Origin: Deltaproteobacteria bacterium
GTDB taxonomy: Bacteria; Bdellovibrionota; UBA1018
Length of the DNA: 36,789 bases
Direction of reading: 5' to 3'
NCBI GenBank assembly: GCA_013286765.1
Contig: JABDFB010000010.1
Coordinates: 1-36,789, forward strand
Below the pieces are notes generated by a model. The model was not told where the DNA came from. It did not search any database and worked only from the letters and a program-made list of their open reading frames with translations. Position 1 is the stretch's first letter. Each line of letters begins with the position of its first letter. The translations under genes were made by a program, and so were the position numbers. Shown piece by piece: positions 1 through 8,429 of the stretch.

Positions 1-1
1 A

Positions 2-925
2 GGCCAGTGTCTATTGGCAAAAAAAATGGGGAAGACAAGAGTTATTGCCGAAACTGGTGCAGGACAACACGGAGTCGCTACAGCTACGGCGTGTGCACGA
101 TTAGGATTAGAGTGTGTTGTGTATATGGGCAACGTTGATGTTCAGCGGCAACTTCCGAACGTGGAAAAAATGAGATTGTTGGGTGCACGGGTAGTACCAG
201 TATTTCAAGGCAGTGCGACACTAAAAGATGCCGTCAACGAGGCACTGAGAGATTGGGCAGCAACGTATGATAATTCGCATTATTGTTTAGGTTCTGCGTT
301 AGGTCCCCATCCCTACCCGGAGATGGTTAGGGAATTTCAATCTGTGATAGGGCAAGAAATCCTAAACGAATTTTCAGCAAAAGGGGAAGAGCTTCCAGGT
401 TTAATGATCGCCTGTGTGGGGGGTGGTTCTAATGCTATCGGAATGTTCAGCGCTTTTCTAACAAACTCCGGAATTAAACTCGTAGGCGTAGAGGCAGGCG
501 GAAAGGGATCTCAGATTGGGGAACACGCGGCTCGTTTTCAAGGAGGTCGGCCGGGCGTTCTTCATGGTTGCTATACGTATTTGCTGCAAGATACATTCGG
601 ACAGGTTTCCTCTACTCATTCCATTTCTGCTGGACTAGATTACCCTGCAGTCGGTCCGGAACATGCTAATCTTCATGAAACTGGACGAGTCAGTTATGCC
701 TGCGTTCAGGACTCTGAAGCCTTGACAGCATTTAAACTTTTAGCGGAAACAGAAGGAATTATTCCCGCTCTAGAATCGAGTCATGCACTGGCTTATCTAA
801 TAAAAATCGCTCCAACATTGAACAAAAATTCTACAGTTGTTGTGAATTTATCAGGCCGAGGAGACAAGGATCTCCCTGCCTTACTTAAAAGCGGGCTGTT
901 GAGCCCGATGGGGGATAGGGAGTAG
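2..925 (+). CDS. trpB: Tryptophan synthase beta chain, 5'-truncated by window edge
   Basis: TrpB makes L-tryptophan from indole and serine with PLP, as the beta partner of TrpA. The visible 308 codons begin with [12 protein letters not shown], matching the family segment just after the PLP-lysine motif (HKTNQ), so the reading frame runs off the left edge and the apparent TTG start at 14 is internal. Motifs seen are [11 protein letters not shown] (catalytic Glu region), [29 protein letters not shown], the phosphate-binding [35 protein letters not shown] and LSGRGDKD near the C-terminus. These cover the family from about residue 80 to its end without gaps. The PLP lysine itself lies outside the window. 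trpA follows after 3 nt, the usual trpBA arrangement. The identification is firm. Confidence 0.97.
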   Translation, partial: GQCLLAKKMGKTRVIAETGAGQHGVATATACARLGLECVVYMGNVDVQRQLPNVEKMRLLGARVVPVFQGSATLKDAVNEALRDWAATYDNSHYCLGSALGPHPYPEMVREFQSVIGQEILNEFSAKGEELPGLMIACVGGGSNAIGMFSAFLTNSGIKLVGVEAGGKGSQIGEHAARFQGGRPGVLHGCYTYLLQDTFGQVSSTHSISAGLDYPAVGPEHANLHETGRVSYACVQDSEALTAFKLLAETEGIIPALESSHALAYLIKIAPTLNKNSTVVVNLSGRGDKDLPALLKSGLLSPMGDRE

Positions 926-928
926 TTT

Positions 929-1702
929 ATGAATTCCTTAATTCAATCCGTATTTAAAGATCGATCTGCTTTCATTGCCTATCTGACTGGGGGTGATGGA
1001 GGTGTTCAATATTCTGTTGAAGTGGGTTTAGCCCTTATAGAAGGGGGCGTCGATATTCTGGAAATTGGAATTCCTTTCTCCGATCCGATTGCAGACGGAC
1101 CTACGATTCAAAAGGCGCACGAGAGAGCATTGCGGGAACAAACCACGCCGGAAACGGTACTCGAGATTGCGTCTCAAATAAAGAAAGTGCGTCCACATAT
1201 TCCACTGATTCTTTTTAGTTATTTCAATCCGATTCTGCAAATGGGGGATAGTTTTTTGCCCAAGGCAAAAAGGGCTGGATTTGATGGTGCGCTTCTTCTT
1301 GACTTGCCGTGCGGTGATCCTTATTTCAATGGAAATTCGGGGCTCGACCCGATTCATCTTTTGTCTCCGTCTACTTCGACTGAAAGGCTGGAAGAGATTT
1401 CAGCGCGAGGGCGTGGTTTTCTGTACTATGCTTGTCAAAAAGGTACGACGGGGGTGCGCCGGTCTTTACCAACGGATCTCAAAGATGAGATCCAACGAAT
1501 AAAACGTGTTACGTCCACTCCGGTCGTGGTAGGTTTTGGAATAGCGGAACGGTGCGTTGCTGCAGAAGTTGTACAGATGGCAGATGGTTTTGTAGTCGGA
1601 TCGGCATTTGTTAAAATGATTGAAGCAGGAGCCAGACCCGAAGATTTGAAAATAGCTGCTCAAAGAATTGATCCAAGGAATATAAAGGGAAATTACACCT
1701 AA
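929..1702 (+). CDS. trpA: Tryptophan synthase alpha chain
   Basis: TrpA cleaves indole-3-glycerol phosphate to indole and glyceraldehyde-3-phosphate and channels indole to TrpB. The 257-residue product has the usual family length and a TIM-barrel pattern. The segment EIGIPFSDPIADGPTIQ near residues 46-62 contains both catalytic acids (Glu of EIGIP and Asp of PIADGP). The phosphate-binding end is visible as VVVGFGIAE and DGFVVGSAFVK. The ATG is preceded at 6 nt by AGGGAG, which supports this start. It lies 3 nt after trpB, so the two are almost certainly cotranscribed. No earlier trp genes can be seen because the window starts inside trpB. Confidence 0.96.
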   Translation: MNSLIQSVFKDRSAFIAYLTGGDGGVQYSVEVGLALIEGGVDILEIGIPFSDPIADGPTIQKAHERALREQTTPETVLEIASQIKKVRPHIPLILFSYFNPILQMGDSFLPKAKRAGFDGALLLDLPCGDPYFNGNSGLDPIHLLSPSTSTERLEEISARGRGFLYYACQKGTTGVRRSLPTDLKDEIQRIKRVTSTPVVVGFGIAERCVAAEVVQMADGFVVGSAFVKMIEAGARPEDLKIAAQRIDPRNIKGNYT

Positions 1703-1712
1703 TGGTGCGAGC

Positions 1713-3278
1713 ATGAACGCAAATCCAGCGGTACTCAAAAGAGACATAAGCAAACTTCAACTTCTATTTATATCCTTTGCCGCTATATTCGGTTCGGGTT
1801 GGCTTTTTGCACCACTCTATGCTGCTCAGATAGCCGGGCCTGCATCTCTTCTCGCTTGGGTCTTGGGGGCTCTTATGGCTGCGGTAATTGGAATCACTAT
1901 GGCAGAAGTAGTGGTTCTTTTTCCAAAAACCGGTGGATTAATCCACGTTGCAAAACTGACCCACGGAAGCGGCTTGTCTGCATTAATAACAGTTCTTAAT
2001 TTAGTGGTTTTCATAATTCTTCCTGCAATTGAAGTGCAAGCCGTTTTGCAGTACATGTCTTCTTACTTTGGATGGATTGTCGATTCCGATCATCGTACCT
2101 CGATTCTGGGCTATGTGCTGGGCTTTTCCTTTTTAACTTTGATAACGCTAGTAAATCTCTATGGAGCTTTGTTTACGGCATTTATTACAAAAATAGTTGT
2201 AGCTTTTAAGATTATCACTCCGGCTCTAATTTGTTTTACTTTTCTCTATGTAGTCTGCTCTTCTGGATCGTTTGATCCGACACGGCTGACAAATTCACCA
2301 CTAACGTCGATTCCGTGGACTCAGGTTTTTCAGGCGATCGCAGTAAGTGGAATTATTTTTTCATTCAACGGATTTAATCAGGCGACGCTTTTTGCTGGTG
2401 AAGCTAAGAATCCTCAAAAGGCCATACCGTTTGCGATTTTGGGCTCTCTTCTCGCCTCAGCAATACTTTATTTTCTTATTCAATTTTCTCTATTAATGAC
2501 TGTTCCAAAGGAGAGCTTTGCCAATGGGTGGAATCAACTGTCTTTCTCCGGTGATCAAGGGCCATTTGCCGGGCTTGCGGCACTATTGGGTTTAGGTTGG
2601 CTATTGACAATTATTTATGCGGACGCCGTTATTTCGCCACTGGGTACCGCCTTTGCTTATGCTAGTGCTGCGCCTCGTTTATTCTATAGTCTTGCGGAGC
2701 AGGAAGCTCTTCAAGGAGCGGTGACTTTGAAATCATTTTTGAAGCTGAATCGCCACGGAGTTTCTTATCTTTCTATTGTAGTGACCCTTGCTTTTGAATG
2801 TCTGGCGTTTATTTTGCTTCCAAATTTAAAAGCAATGATCGCGCTCTTAGTAGCGTCCTTCGTTCTTTGCTATACTACTGCTCCAGCAAGTTTGCTCAGC
2901 TTAAGGAGGACAGATCCAAATCTGGAGCGACCTTTTAAAGTCTATTTTGCTCCTCTTGTTTGCTATCTGTCGTTACTCTTTTCCAATTTAATGGTATTTT
3001 CATGCGGCTGGGTCTCATTGAGAAATTTATCGGTAGTAACAGCTGGTTTGGTTGTTATTCATTTCGTTTTAGATAAGAAGAATGGAATTCCCGGCTCAAA
3101 GAAGGTTCGATACAAATTTGGTGGTTCGATCTGGTTCCTATTTCAGCTATGTTCTCTTGTAGCATTGGCCTACTATGATCACCTTCGGCCTCTTCCCTTT
3201 GCAACGGCGCTTCCCGCGGTAGCAGTGATTAGTTTTATTGCACTGATTTTGTCGCAGAGGATTTCGCTTTCAAGGTAA
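1713..3278 (+). CDS. APC-family amino-acid permease
   Basis: This is a 521-residue, very hydrophobic inner-membrane protein with about 12-13 membrane segments. Hallmarks of the APC superfamily are the TM1 glycine turn (FGSGW, residues about 26-30), the AEVVVLFPKTGG segment after TM2, and the TM6-loop GEAKNPQKAIP typical of amino-acid/proton symporters such as the YveA and GadC-like branches. The substrate cannot be told from sequence. It starts 10 nt after trpA, so it may be cotranscribed with trpBA. An aromatic or other amino acid would then be a reasonable but untested substrate guess. No strong Shine-Dalgarno is visible before the ATG. Its last 9 nt overlap the end of the convergent HD-GYP gene. 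Confidence 0.88.
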   Translation: MNANPAVLKRDISKLQLLFISFAAIFGSGWLFAPLYAAQIAGPASLLAWVLGALMAAVIGITMAEVVVLFPKTGGLIHVAKLTHGSGLSALITVLNLVVFIILPAIEVQAVLQYMSSYFGWIVDSDHRTSILGYVLGFSFLTLITLVNLYGALFTAFITKIVVAFKIITPALICFTFLYVVCSSGSFDPTRLTNSPLTSIPWTQVFQAIAVSGIIFSFNGFNQATLFAGEAKNPQKAIPFAILGSLLASAILYFLIQFSLLMTVPKESFANGWNQLSFSGDQGPFAGLAALLGLGWLLTIIYADAVISPLGTAFAYASAAPRLFYSLAEQEALQGAVTLKSFLKLNRHGVSYLSIVVTLAFECLAFILLPNLKAMIALLVASFVLCYTTAPASLLSLRRTDPNLERPFKVYFAPLVCYLSLLFSNLMVFSCGWVSLRNLSVVTAGLVVIHFVLDKKNGIPGSKKVRYKFGGSIWFLFQLCSLVALAYYDHLRPLPFATALPAVAVISFIALILSQRISLSR

Positions 3279-4706
3279 TAGGAGTTTTTCGCCTTCTTGT
3301 TTTTCGATAAAAACTCTTCGAAATATATCTGAAACTGGGAAGCTGAATGATTTGAATAGTAATCCTTCCATTGCCAGAAATGGATCGAATTTCGGGTCAC
3401 TATTTGCCTTTTTGACCAATCGAACAAATTCGTCTGAAATCCCGACGATTTCGGAGATTCTATTAATAGAACCCACTCCAAGGTGATTTGGAAAGCCCAG
3501 TTTATCTTTCCGTTCATGATGCTGCAACACGGCCTGTATCGTTGTTGGATTAATATTCCGCATGGTTTTTAGCATGTTTGCTCCGGCCTGAGGATGATTG
3601 TAATAAGCGTCCAATAGATCTTCCGGCATTTTTGTAATGTCCTCTTCCTTAACTAGATCGGGTAGAGGCATTAATCCAATATCGTGCATCAGACAAGCTA
3701 AACCAAGAACGTGTACTGGATCACTCGAATCAATGCCCATCGCACTTCCGAGGATAGAGCCTACAATAGACACAGACATTCCGTGTTCATAACTAGGAAG
3801 ATTCTCTAAAAAGGAACTCATATAAGGATTGCTGTTGGTTTCCTTTTTCATTTTATGGACGAGATCGTGCACATTAGAAATAAAATTTGAAGCATATTTT
3901 AACGTGGGAGCGCTCAGGCCATTTGTGCCTAGGAAACTCATCACCTCCTGGCCATGATTCAGAATTTGAGTTACCTGAGTCAAAGGTTGAGGCTTGCCGC
4001 TTTTTACAATCTGTGTAGTTAAACGTTCGCAGTAGCTTAAGTAGATTTCTTGTATTTCTTTACGGATATAAAAGTAAGTGAGGCCCTTCTTTAAATAGCC
4101 GTCGATTCTTTCCGGAGTAAATGAGTCGCCACTTTTAAGAATTTTGACAAATCGACCAGAACTGAGTTTTACATATATATCAAAGAAGGAGGTCGTGCCT
4201 GACACGAAATTCTGAGCGAAGATTGGTACGAAAGCCTGTTCGTCGGTTTCGACGGCTTCCTCGTTGTCGGACTGTATTTTGAGAGCCTTATCTAATGCGG
4301 TTGCTGCATCGAAGGTCAGAGCAATCGGTTTGAGTAAAGTCAGCATCTTTGGGTAGGTTAAAGGTTTTTTTACCTCGGACTGAACTCCCAATAAATGCAA
4401 TTTATTAGGATCGAGAGGTTCCGTAGTGTCGTCAGTTGTAAAATAGATGGGAACCGCAGGTCTGTAACGATGAGCAAAACGAACAATAGAGAAACTAAAA
4501 TTATTTTGTAGGTTCCTGCTAATAAAGATGCAGGAAATCAAAAGGGAGGTGTCAGCTAAATAAAGTTGTGCTTGTTTCCCGCTATCTGTCACGATCGGTG
4601 GCAGTTCTTCGGCCTTCGGGTCTCGTGTAATAGTATCCAAAAATTTCGTGTCGGCATCGACTATAAGTGGAACTCTTTTTCTGAAGTCGGGTAGTATTGT
4701 ATCCAT
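3270..4706 (-). CDS. Degenerate receiver plus HD-GYP domain protein
   Basis: The 478-residue product has an N-terminal receiver-like fold (residues about 10-125: VDAD acidic pair, KKPL lysine near the end), but the phosphoacceptor position in CIFISRNL is Ser rather than Asp. An uncharacterised middle region follows (about 160-280, with LSSGRFVKILKSGD). The C-terminal HD-GYP phosphohydrolase domain (about 305-460) shows EHGMS, HDIGLMPLPD, NHPQAGANML and HHERKDKLGFP. HD-GYP proteins usually hydrolyse cyclic di-GMP. Here the normally invariant Lys of HDIGK is Leu and GYP is GFP, so activity is uncertain. It lies 37 nt downstream of the MCP gene on the same strand and is probably cotranscribed, tying it to the chemosensory cluster. 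Confidence 0.85.
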   Translation of the reverse strand: MDTILPDFRKRVPLIVDADTKFLDTITRDPKAEELPPIVTDSGKQAQLYLADTSLLISCIFISRNLQNNFSFSIVRFAHRYRPAVPIYFTTDDTTEPLDPNKLHLLGVQSEVKKPLTYPKMLTLLKPIALTFDAATALDKALKIQSDNEEAVETDEQAFVPIFAQNFVSGTTSFFDIYVKLSSGRFVKILKSGDSFTPERIDGYLKKGLTYFYIRKEIQEIYLSYCERLTTQIVKSGKPQPLTQVTQILNHGQEVMSFLGTNGLSAPTLKYASNFISNVHDLVHKMKKETNSNPYMSSFLENLPSYEHGMSVSIVGSILGSAMGIDSSDPVHVLGLACLMHDIGLMPLPDLVKEEDITKMPEDLLDAYYNHPQAGANMLKTMRNINPTTIQAVLQHHERKDKLGFPNHLGVGSINRISEIVGISDEFVRLVKKANSDPKFDPFLAMEGLLFKSFSFPVSDIFRRVFIEKQEGEKLLLP

Positions 4707-4743
4707 TATTTACCTATTTGCTATCGTCCTCTACTCTATTCAT

Positions 4744-6375
4744 CTATGCCGATCTTTTCCAATCCGAATCATTCCCTTCTTTTTTCTCTTCTCCTTGATG
4801 CACATCGGACAAGCGATCGCTCGACTCGGGGGTTACTATCTTGGCTCTTCTCCACTGATTGATTGCTTTAGTCATAGGCATGGTTGATCGTGAATTGGAG
4901 CCGTAGAGGAAATTTCGAAGTTTAAAAATCAATCGACTTAGTGAACCGATCTGCGAACTCAATGCCGATACCTGCGAGCTAAGATCTTCGGCTGAATTGG
5001 AGTTTCGTTGTGTAACAACAGCAATTTCAGAGATCACACGATTTGTCTGTCGAATTCCTTTTTCTTGTTGTGAAGTGGATGTTGTAATTCCATCCATAGC
5101 ATTTGCGATTTGGTTCATGGCTACCGCTAAGAGGTGAAATGAACTTTCGCAGCGTTCAGAGACAGATTTTGCTGAGGTGACGCGATCCTGAATACTAGAG
5201 ATGATCTGATTGACTTCTGCGGTGCTTGACTCAAGCAGGGTATGGATTTCATCTGCTGCTTTACCGCTGACATTGGCTAACTTTCCAACTTCTTCAGCTA
5301 CGACTGCAAATCCTTTTCCATGAGTTCCGGCTCTGGCTGCCTCAATGGAAGCATTGAAAGAAAGGAGACGTGTTTCGAAGACAATGTCATTGATAATATT
5401 TGTTTTATTTTTTATGTCTCTAATAATATTCAAAATGTTGTTCAGCTTACTGTTGGCGGATTGAATTTGGAACATTGCCGAATTCATTTGAGCAATAACA
5501 TCTTTGCTGGTTTCCACTTGCACTTGAGCTTCTCTGCTCAGCCTCAGGCTGTCGGTGGCGTTGTTTGTCGCGCGGCCAATCATTCCTTCCATCTCTTCCA
5601 TTCTAATCGCGGTTCCTTCGATTGCGGAGGCATTTTGAACGGAAGATTCAGTCACTTCTTTTGAAATGGAATCAATACTGTGAGCTGCCTTTGCAACTGT
5701 CTCGGTACTGTTTGAAAGCTGCTCGAATAGTGCTTCCAGAATACTCCATGCTCCTGAAGAGAACGCCTTTACTAATAAGACCAGAGTAAAAGTGGAACCG
5801 ACGATTAAGGCGGCTAGCAGGACCGCTGCCAGCATAATAAAGTTGGACTGCTGTGTTCCAAAGAGTTGGGCGTCGGAGGAAGCTTTAGTTCTACTTTTAA
5901 CCAACAAATCTTCTAGTTCGCTAGTCAGTATCGAATACTCTCGGAAGAAATTTTCCTCCGCATCATGCCGTTGAAGATCCGTCAATCGAAGAAATTTGAA
6001 AGTCTTTGGTTTTATCTTTGTAACAAAGAGTTTTGTCGCAGTTTCTAGTAAGTGTGTGACAGATTGGTCATAGGAAGCTCTTGTTGCTCTTTCAAACGCG
6101 CTTGTCGTATCGTCCTCTATTTTTTTAATTTCCTCGATCTTTACATCTAACTCAGGAGAAAAATTCAGATTGGACAGGGATAGTGAAATCTCGTGCAAAT
6201 TTAGATCGATCTCGTTTAGTGTGGATGCCATGTTAAACGCGGCATTATGTCGTGCTCCGCCATCGGAGATCATTTTGAAGCTGAGAAGATGGCCTGCAAA
6301 TATAAGGGAGTTCGCGCCCAGTATAAGCAGAGTGACCCGTCTGAAGCGCTGATTTAATGAAGCTAATTTTGACAT
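4744..6375 (-). CDS. Methyl-accepting chemotaxis protein
   Basis: This 543-residue transmembrane chemoreceptor has TM1 at about 14-33, a helical periplasmic domain of about 140 residues (four-helix-bundle-like, family not identified), TM2 at about 179-203, then a long cytoplasmic coiled coil. The signalling hairpin tip reads [17 protein letters not shown] followed by [15 protein letters not shown], the contact site for CheA and CheW. The usual QTNLLALNA is changed to [10 protein letters not shown] see no clear HAMP domain between TM2 and the coiled coil and no C-terminal CheR-docking pentapeptide; the tail is basic and then acidic. The ATG is preceded by AAGGAA. It is divergent from the cheB-like/cheA/cheW operon, so this receptor is the likely input for that array. 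Confidence 0.93.
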   Translation of the reverse strand: MSKLASLNQRFRRVTLLILGANSLIFAGHLLSFKMISDGGARHNAAFNMASTLNEIDLNLHEISLSLSNLNFSPELDVKIEEIKKIEDDTTSAFERATRASYDQSVTHLLETATKLFVTKIKPKTFKFLRLTDLQRHDAEENFFREYSILTSELEDLLVKSRTKASSDAQLFGTQQSNFIMLAAVLLAALIVGSTFTLVLLVKAFSSGAWSILEALFEQLSNSTETVAKAAHSIDSISKEVTESSVQNASAIEGTAIRMEEMEGMIGRATNNATDSLRLSREAQVQVETSKDVIAQMNSAMFQIQSANSKLNNILNIIRDIKNKTNIINDIVFETRLLSFNASIEAARAGTHGKGFAVVAEEVGKLANVSGKAADEIHTLLESSTAEVNQIISSIQDRVTSAKSVSERCESSFHLLAVAMNQIANAMDGITTSTSQQEKGIRQTNRVISEIAVVTQRNSNSAEDLSSQVSALSSQIGSLSRLIFKLRNFLYGSNSRSTMPMTKAINQWRRAKIVTPESSDRLSDVHQGEEKKEGNDSDWKRSA

Positions 6376-6539
6376 TACTTAAATTCCTTCAAGTCTTGCT
6401 TCGCCCGGTGGCGCCTCCAATGAAAAGCTTAGGTCGAATCTCATGTTATCTATCGGATTAATATAGAAAATAATTGAGATTAGGTGTTTTACTATCTTAA
6501 CTTCAAAATATTAAGTGCCGAATAGTTAACGAAGTCGAT
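6376..6539. promoter_or_regulatory. Divergent promoter region of the chemosensory cluster
   Basis: This 164-bp AT-rich region separates the MCP start from the REC-CheB-REC start and must hold the promoters for both transcripts. On the + strand, TAAC at 6498-6501, 15 nt, then GCCGAATA at 6517-6524 resembles the sigma-28/FliA consensus (TAAA, 15 nt, GCCGATAA). On the - strand a weaker candidate has TCCGATAG at 6457-6450 with CAAT 15 nt upstream. The sequence matches are seen directly. The sigma factor assignment is inferred. Confidence 0.45.
6498..6524 (+). promoter_or_regulatory. Candidate sigma-28 (FliA)-type promoter
   Basis: TAAC, a 15-nt spacer and GCCGAATA give the element order and spacing of a flagellar sigma-28 promoter with three mismatches. 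It ends 15 nt before the ATG of the CheB-like gene. Flagellar and chemotaxis genes are commonly under this sigma factor, which makes the location sensible. The match is short and the region AT-rich, so chance is possible. Confidence 0.35.
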
Positions 6540-8423
6540 ATGAGTAAGAAAAAGCTGTCAAACCTTATTGTAATCCGGTCGGAACTCAAAGCGGTTGAGA
6601 GTCTGATTCTAGAGGAAATTGACAAACGGCATCAAGCCATTAGTTTCGAACAGATCCTTGAAATAGTGGATACACTTAAGCAGTGGGCTAAGTCGCAGGG
6701 TGCAGAAGTCCTATTCGACTATGTCAGAAGTCTTGAGGACTGTATTCAGTATGAGTCCACTTATATAAAGACCCTCTCCAACCCAATTGAAAGAGTGAGT
6801 CAGTATGGCCACTTCTTTTCAGCCTGTTTCCAACACTTAGAATCTATTATCGAATCCTATGTCTCGAACAGAATTGAACTTAAGAAAAGTAATAAACCCT
6901 CTGTTGATGTTATTCGAAAGAAGAGAGTCCTTATAGTGGACGATTCGGAGACTTACCGAGTCCTTCTCTCGAGGCTTCTACAGTCCCATCCAGCCCTAGA
7001 GGTTATTGGTACCGCCCCTAATGCTATGGAAGCTGATAAAATCATTGAAACGCAAGCACCAGACGTTATTACGCTAGACATAAATATGCCGGAGATTGAC
7101 GGTTTTGCCTTTCTAAACTTGCTATTAAAACGACATCCTATTTCCGTTATACTAATTAGTTCCATTGGTGCTGAGAGTGGACGACAAGCAATTGACGCTC
7201 TTTATCAAGGAGCTATTAGCTTCATTCCAAAAGAAACCGTTGGACCAAATCCCGAAAGCGCAAAAACGGTTGGAGACGCGGTATATCAGGCATCCTGTAC
7301 CACGCTGCAAGCGATGATGAGATTTTATACAGAAACACCTAATGTTTCCGAAGAAACAGAAGTCGATACAACCAAGATCCTGGCTATCGCAGCCGGTCCC
7401 GGTAGCACGCGTACCCTCATCGACTTACTAACCCAGTTACCTGCGAATATTCCGCCGACAGTGATTGTACAACAGGCGATACCTAAATTTTCAGAAAGCC
7501 TGATTGAGGAGCTTCTTGAGGTTTGCCCCTTCGTTTTAAAAGAACCCAAAGATGGTGAAGTCCTCGAGCCGAAGAAAATTATTTTTGCTCCCAATAACGT
7601 TCAAATGACTGTTGTAAAAAAGAATAAGGAATATTGTATTCACTTGGTGGACGGTGAAGAGGTGAATGCGGAAAAACCTTCGGCAGACGTTCTTTTTGAT
7701 TCTATTGCTCTTTCAGTAGGTAGCAATGCAGTGGGAGTTCTTCTTTCGGGCGATGGAACGGACGGAGCTGAAGGCCTCCGCAATATGAGAAAAGCCGGCG
7801 CATATACTATTGTTCAGGACGAGAGTGATTGTATTGATCCCAACAGAGTTCAGGAAGCCATTCGGATTGAAGCTGCTACTCTTTCGTGCTTTGGTAGTAC
7901 AATTGGAATGAATCTCATTGATGCACTTGTGAAAGATAAGTCCACGCAAGAACTGGCACAACCCGAAGTCGGTGTAGTTTTTGAGGGTCAGGGCCCTAGA
8001 ATACTCATAGTTGACGACTCTCCGACAATAAGAGCTGTTGTCAGATACAATTTGAGAACAATTGGTCTTTCAAATTTTGTGGAAGCACGAGATGGAATGG
8101 CAGGCTGGGGGATGTTGATCGATTCACTGACAAATGGGCTACCAATTTCCCTAGTTCTTTGCGATCAGAATATGCCTCAGATGACGGGAAAAGAGTTGCT
8201 TTTGAAAGTTCGGGCTCATTCTAAGTTAAAAGAGATGCCCTTTATCTTAGTAACCTCCCAAAACGAGAAGAAAGACGTCACCCAGGCTATTTATAACGGT
8301 GTTACTGATTATATTACAAAACCAATTTCGGCAAGGGCTCTGCTGCAAAAGGCTACACATGCCATCCAAAGTCAACTTGGAATGGAGATGGATGCACGTT
8401 TGGCAAAATTGGTTAAAAACTAA
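6540..8423 (+). CDS. REC-pseudoCheB-REC fusion protein (chemotaxis)
   Basis: This 627-residue cytoplasmic protein has a helical N-terminal region (1-120, family not recognised). It is followed by receiver 1 (129-235; D134, D135, D180, K231), a CheB methylesterase-like domain (279-465) and receiver 2 (487-605; D492, D493, D542, T572, K594). The CheB region aligns without gaps to enteric CheB through its first 39 residues. The nucleophile Ser of GASTGG becomes Gly286 (AAGPGS) and the catalytic His of TQHMP becomes Gln312 (VQQAI). The Asp of GMGNDGA remains as Asp408 (GDGTDGA). The domain is therefore probably not a working esterase. Both receivers keep their phosphorylation residues, so it may act as a phosphate sink or CheY-like output. 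Ordinary CheB is about 350 residues. It is first in an operon with cheA (6 nt) and cheW. Confidence 0.9.
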   Translation: MSKKKLSNLIVIRSELKAVESLILEEIDKRHQAISFEQILEIVDTLKQWAKSQGAEVLFDYVRSLEDCIQYESTYIKTLSNPIERVSQYGHFFSACFQHLESIIESYVSNRIELKKSNKPSVDVIRKKRVLIVDDSETYRVLLSRLLQSHPALEVIGTAPNAMEADKIIETQAPDVITLDINMPEIDGFAFLNLLLKRHPISVILISSIGAESGRQAIDALYQGAISFIPKETVGPNPESAKTVGDAVYQASCTTLQAMMRFYTETPNVSEETEVDTTKILAIAAGPGSTRTLIDLLTQLPANIPPTVIVQQAIPKFSESLIEELLEVCPFVLKEPKDGEVLEPKKIIFAPNNVQMTVVKKNKEYCIHLVDGEEVNAEKPSADVLFDSIALSVGSNAVGVLLSGDGTDGAEGLRNMRKAGAYTIVQDESDCIDPNRVQEAIRIEAATLSCFGSTIGMNLIDALVKDKSTQELAQPEVGVVFEGQGPRILIVDDSPTIRAVVRYNLRTIGLSNFVEARDGMAGWGMLIDSLTNGLPISLVLCDQNMPQMTGKELLLKVRAHSKLKEMPFILVTSQNEKKDVTQAIYNGVTDYITKPISARALLQKATHAIQSQLGMEMDARLAKLVKN

Positions 8424-8429
8424 ACAGAA

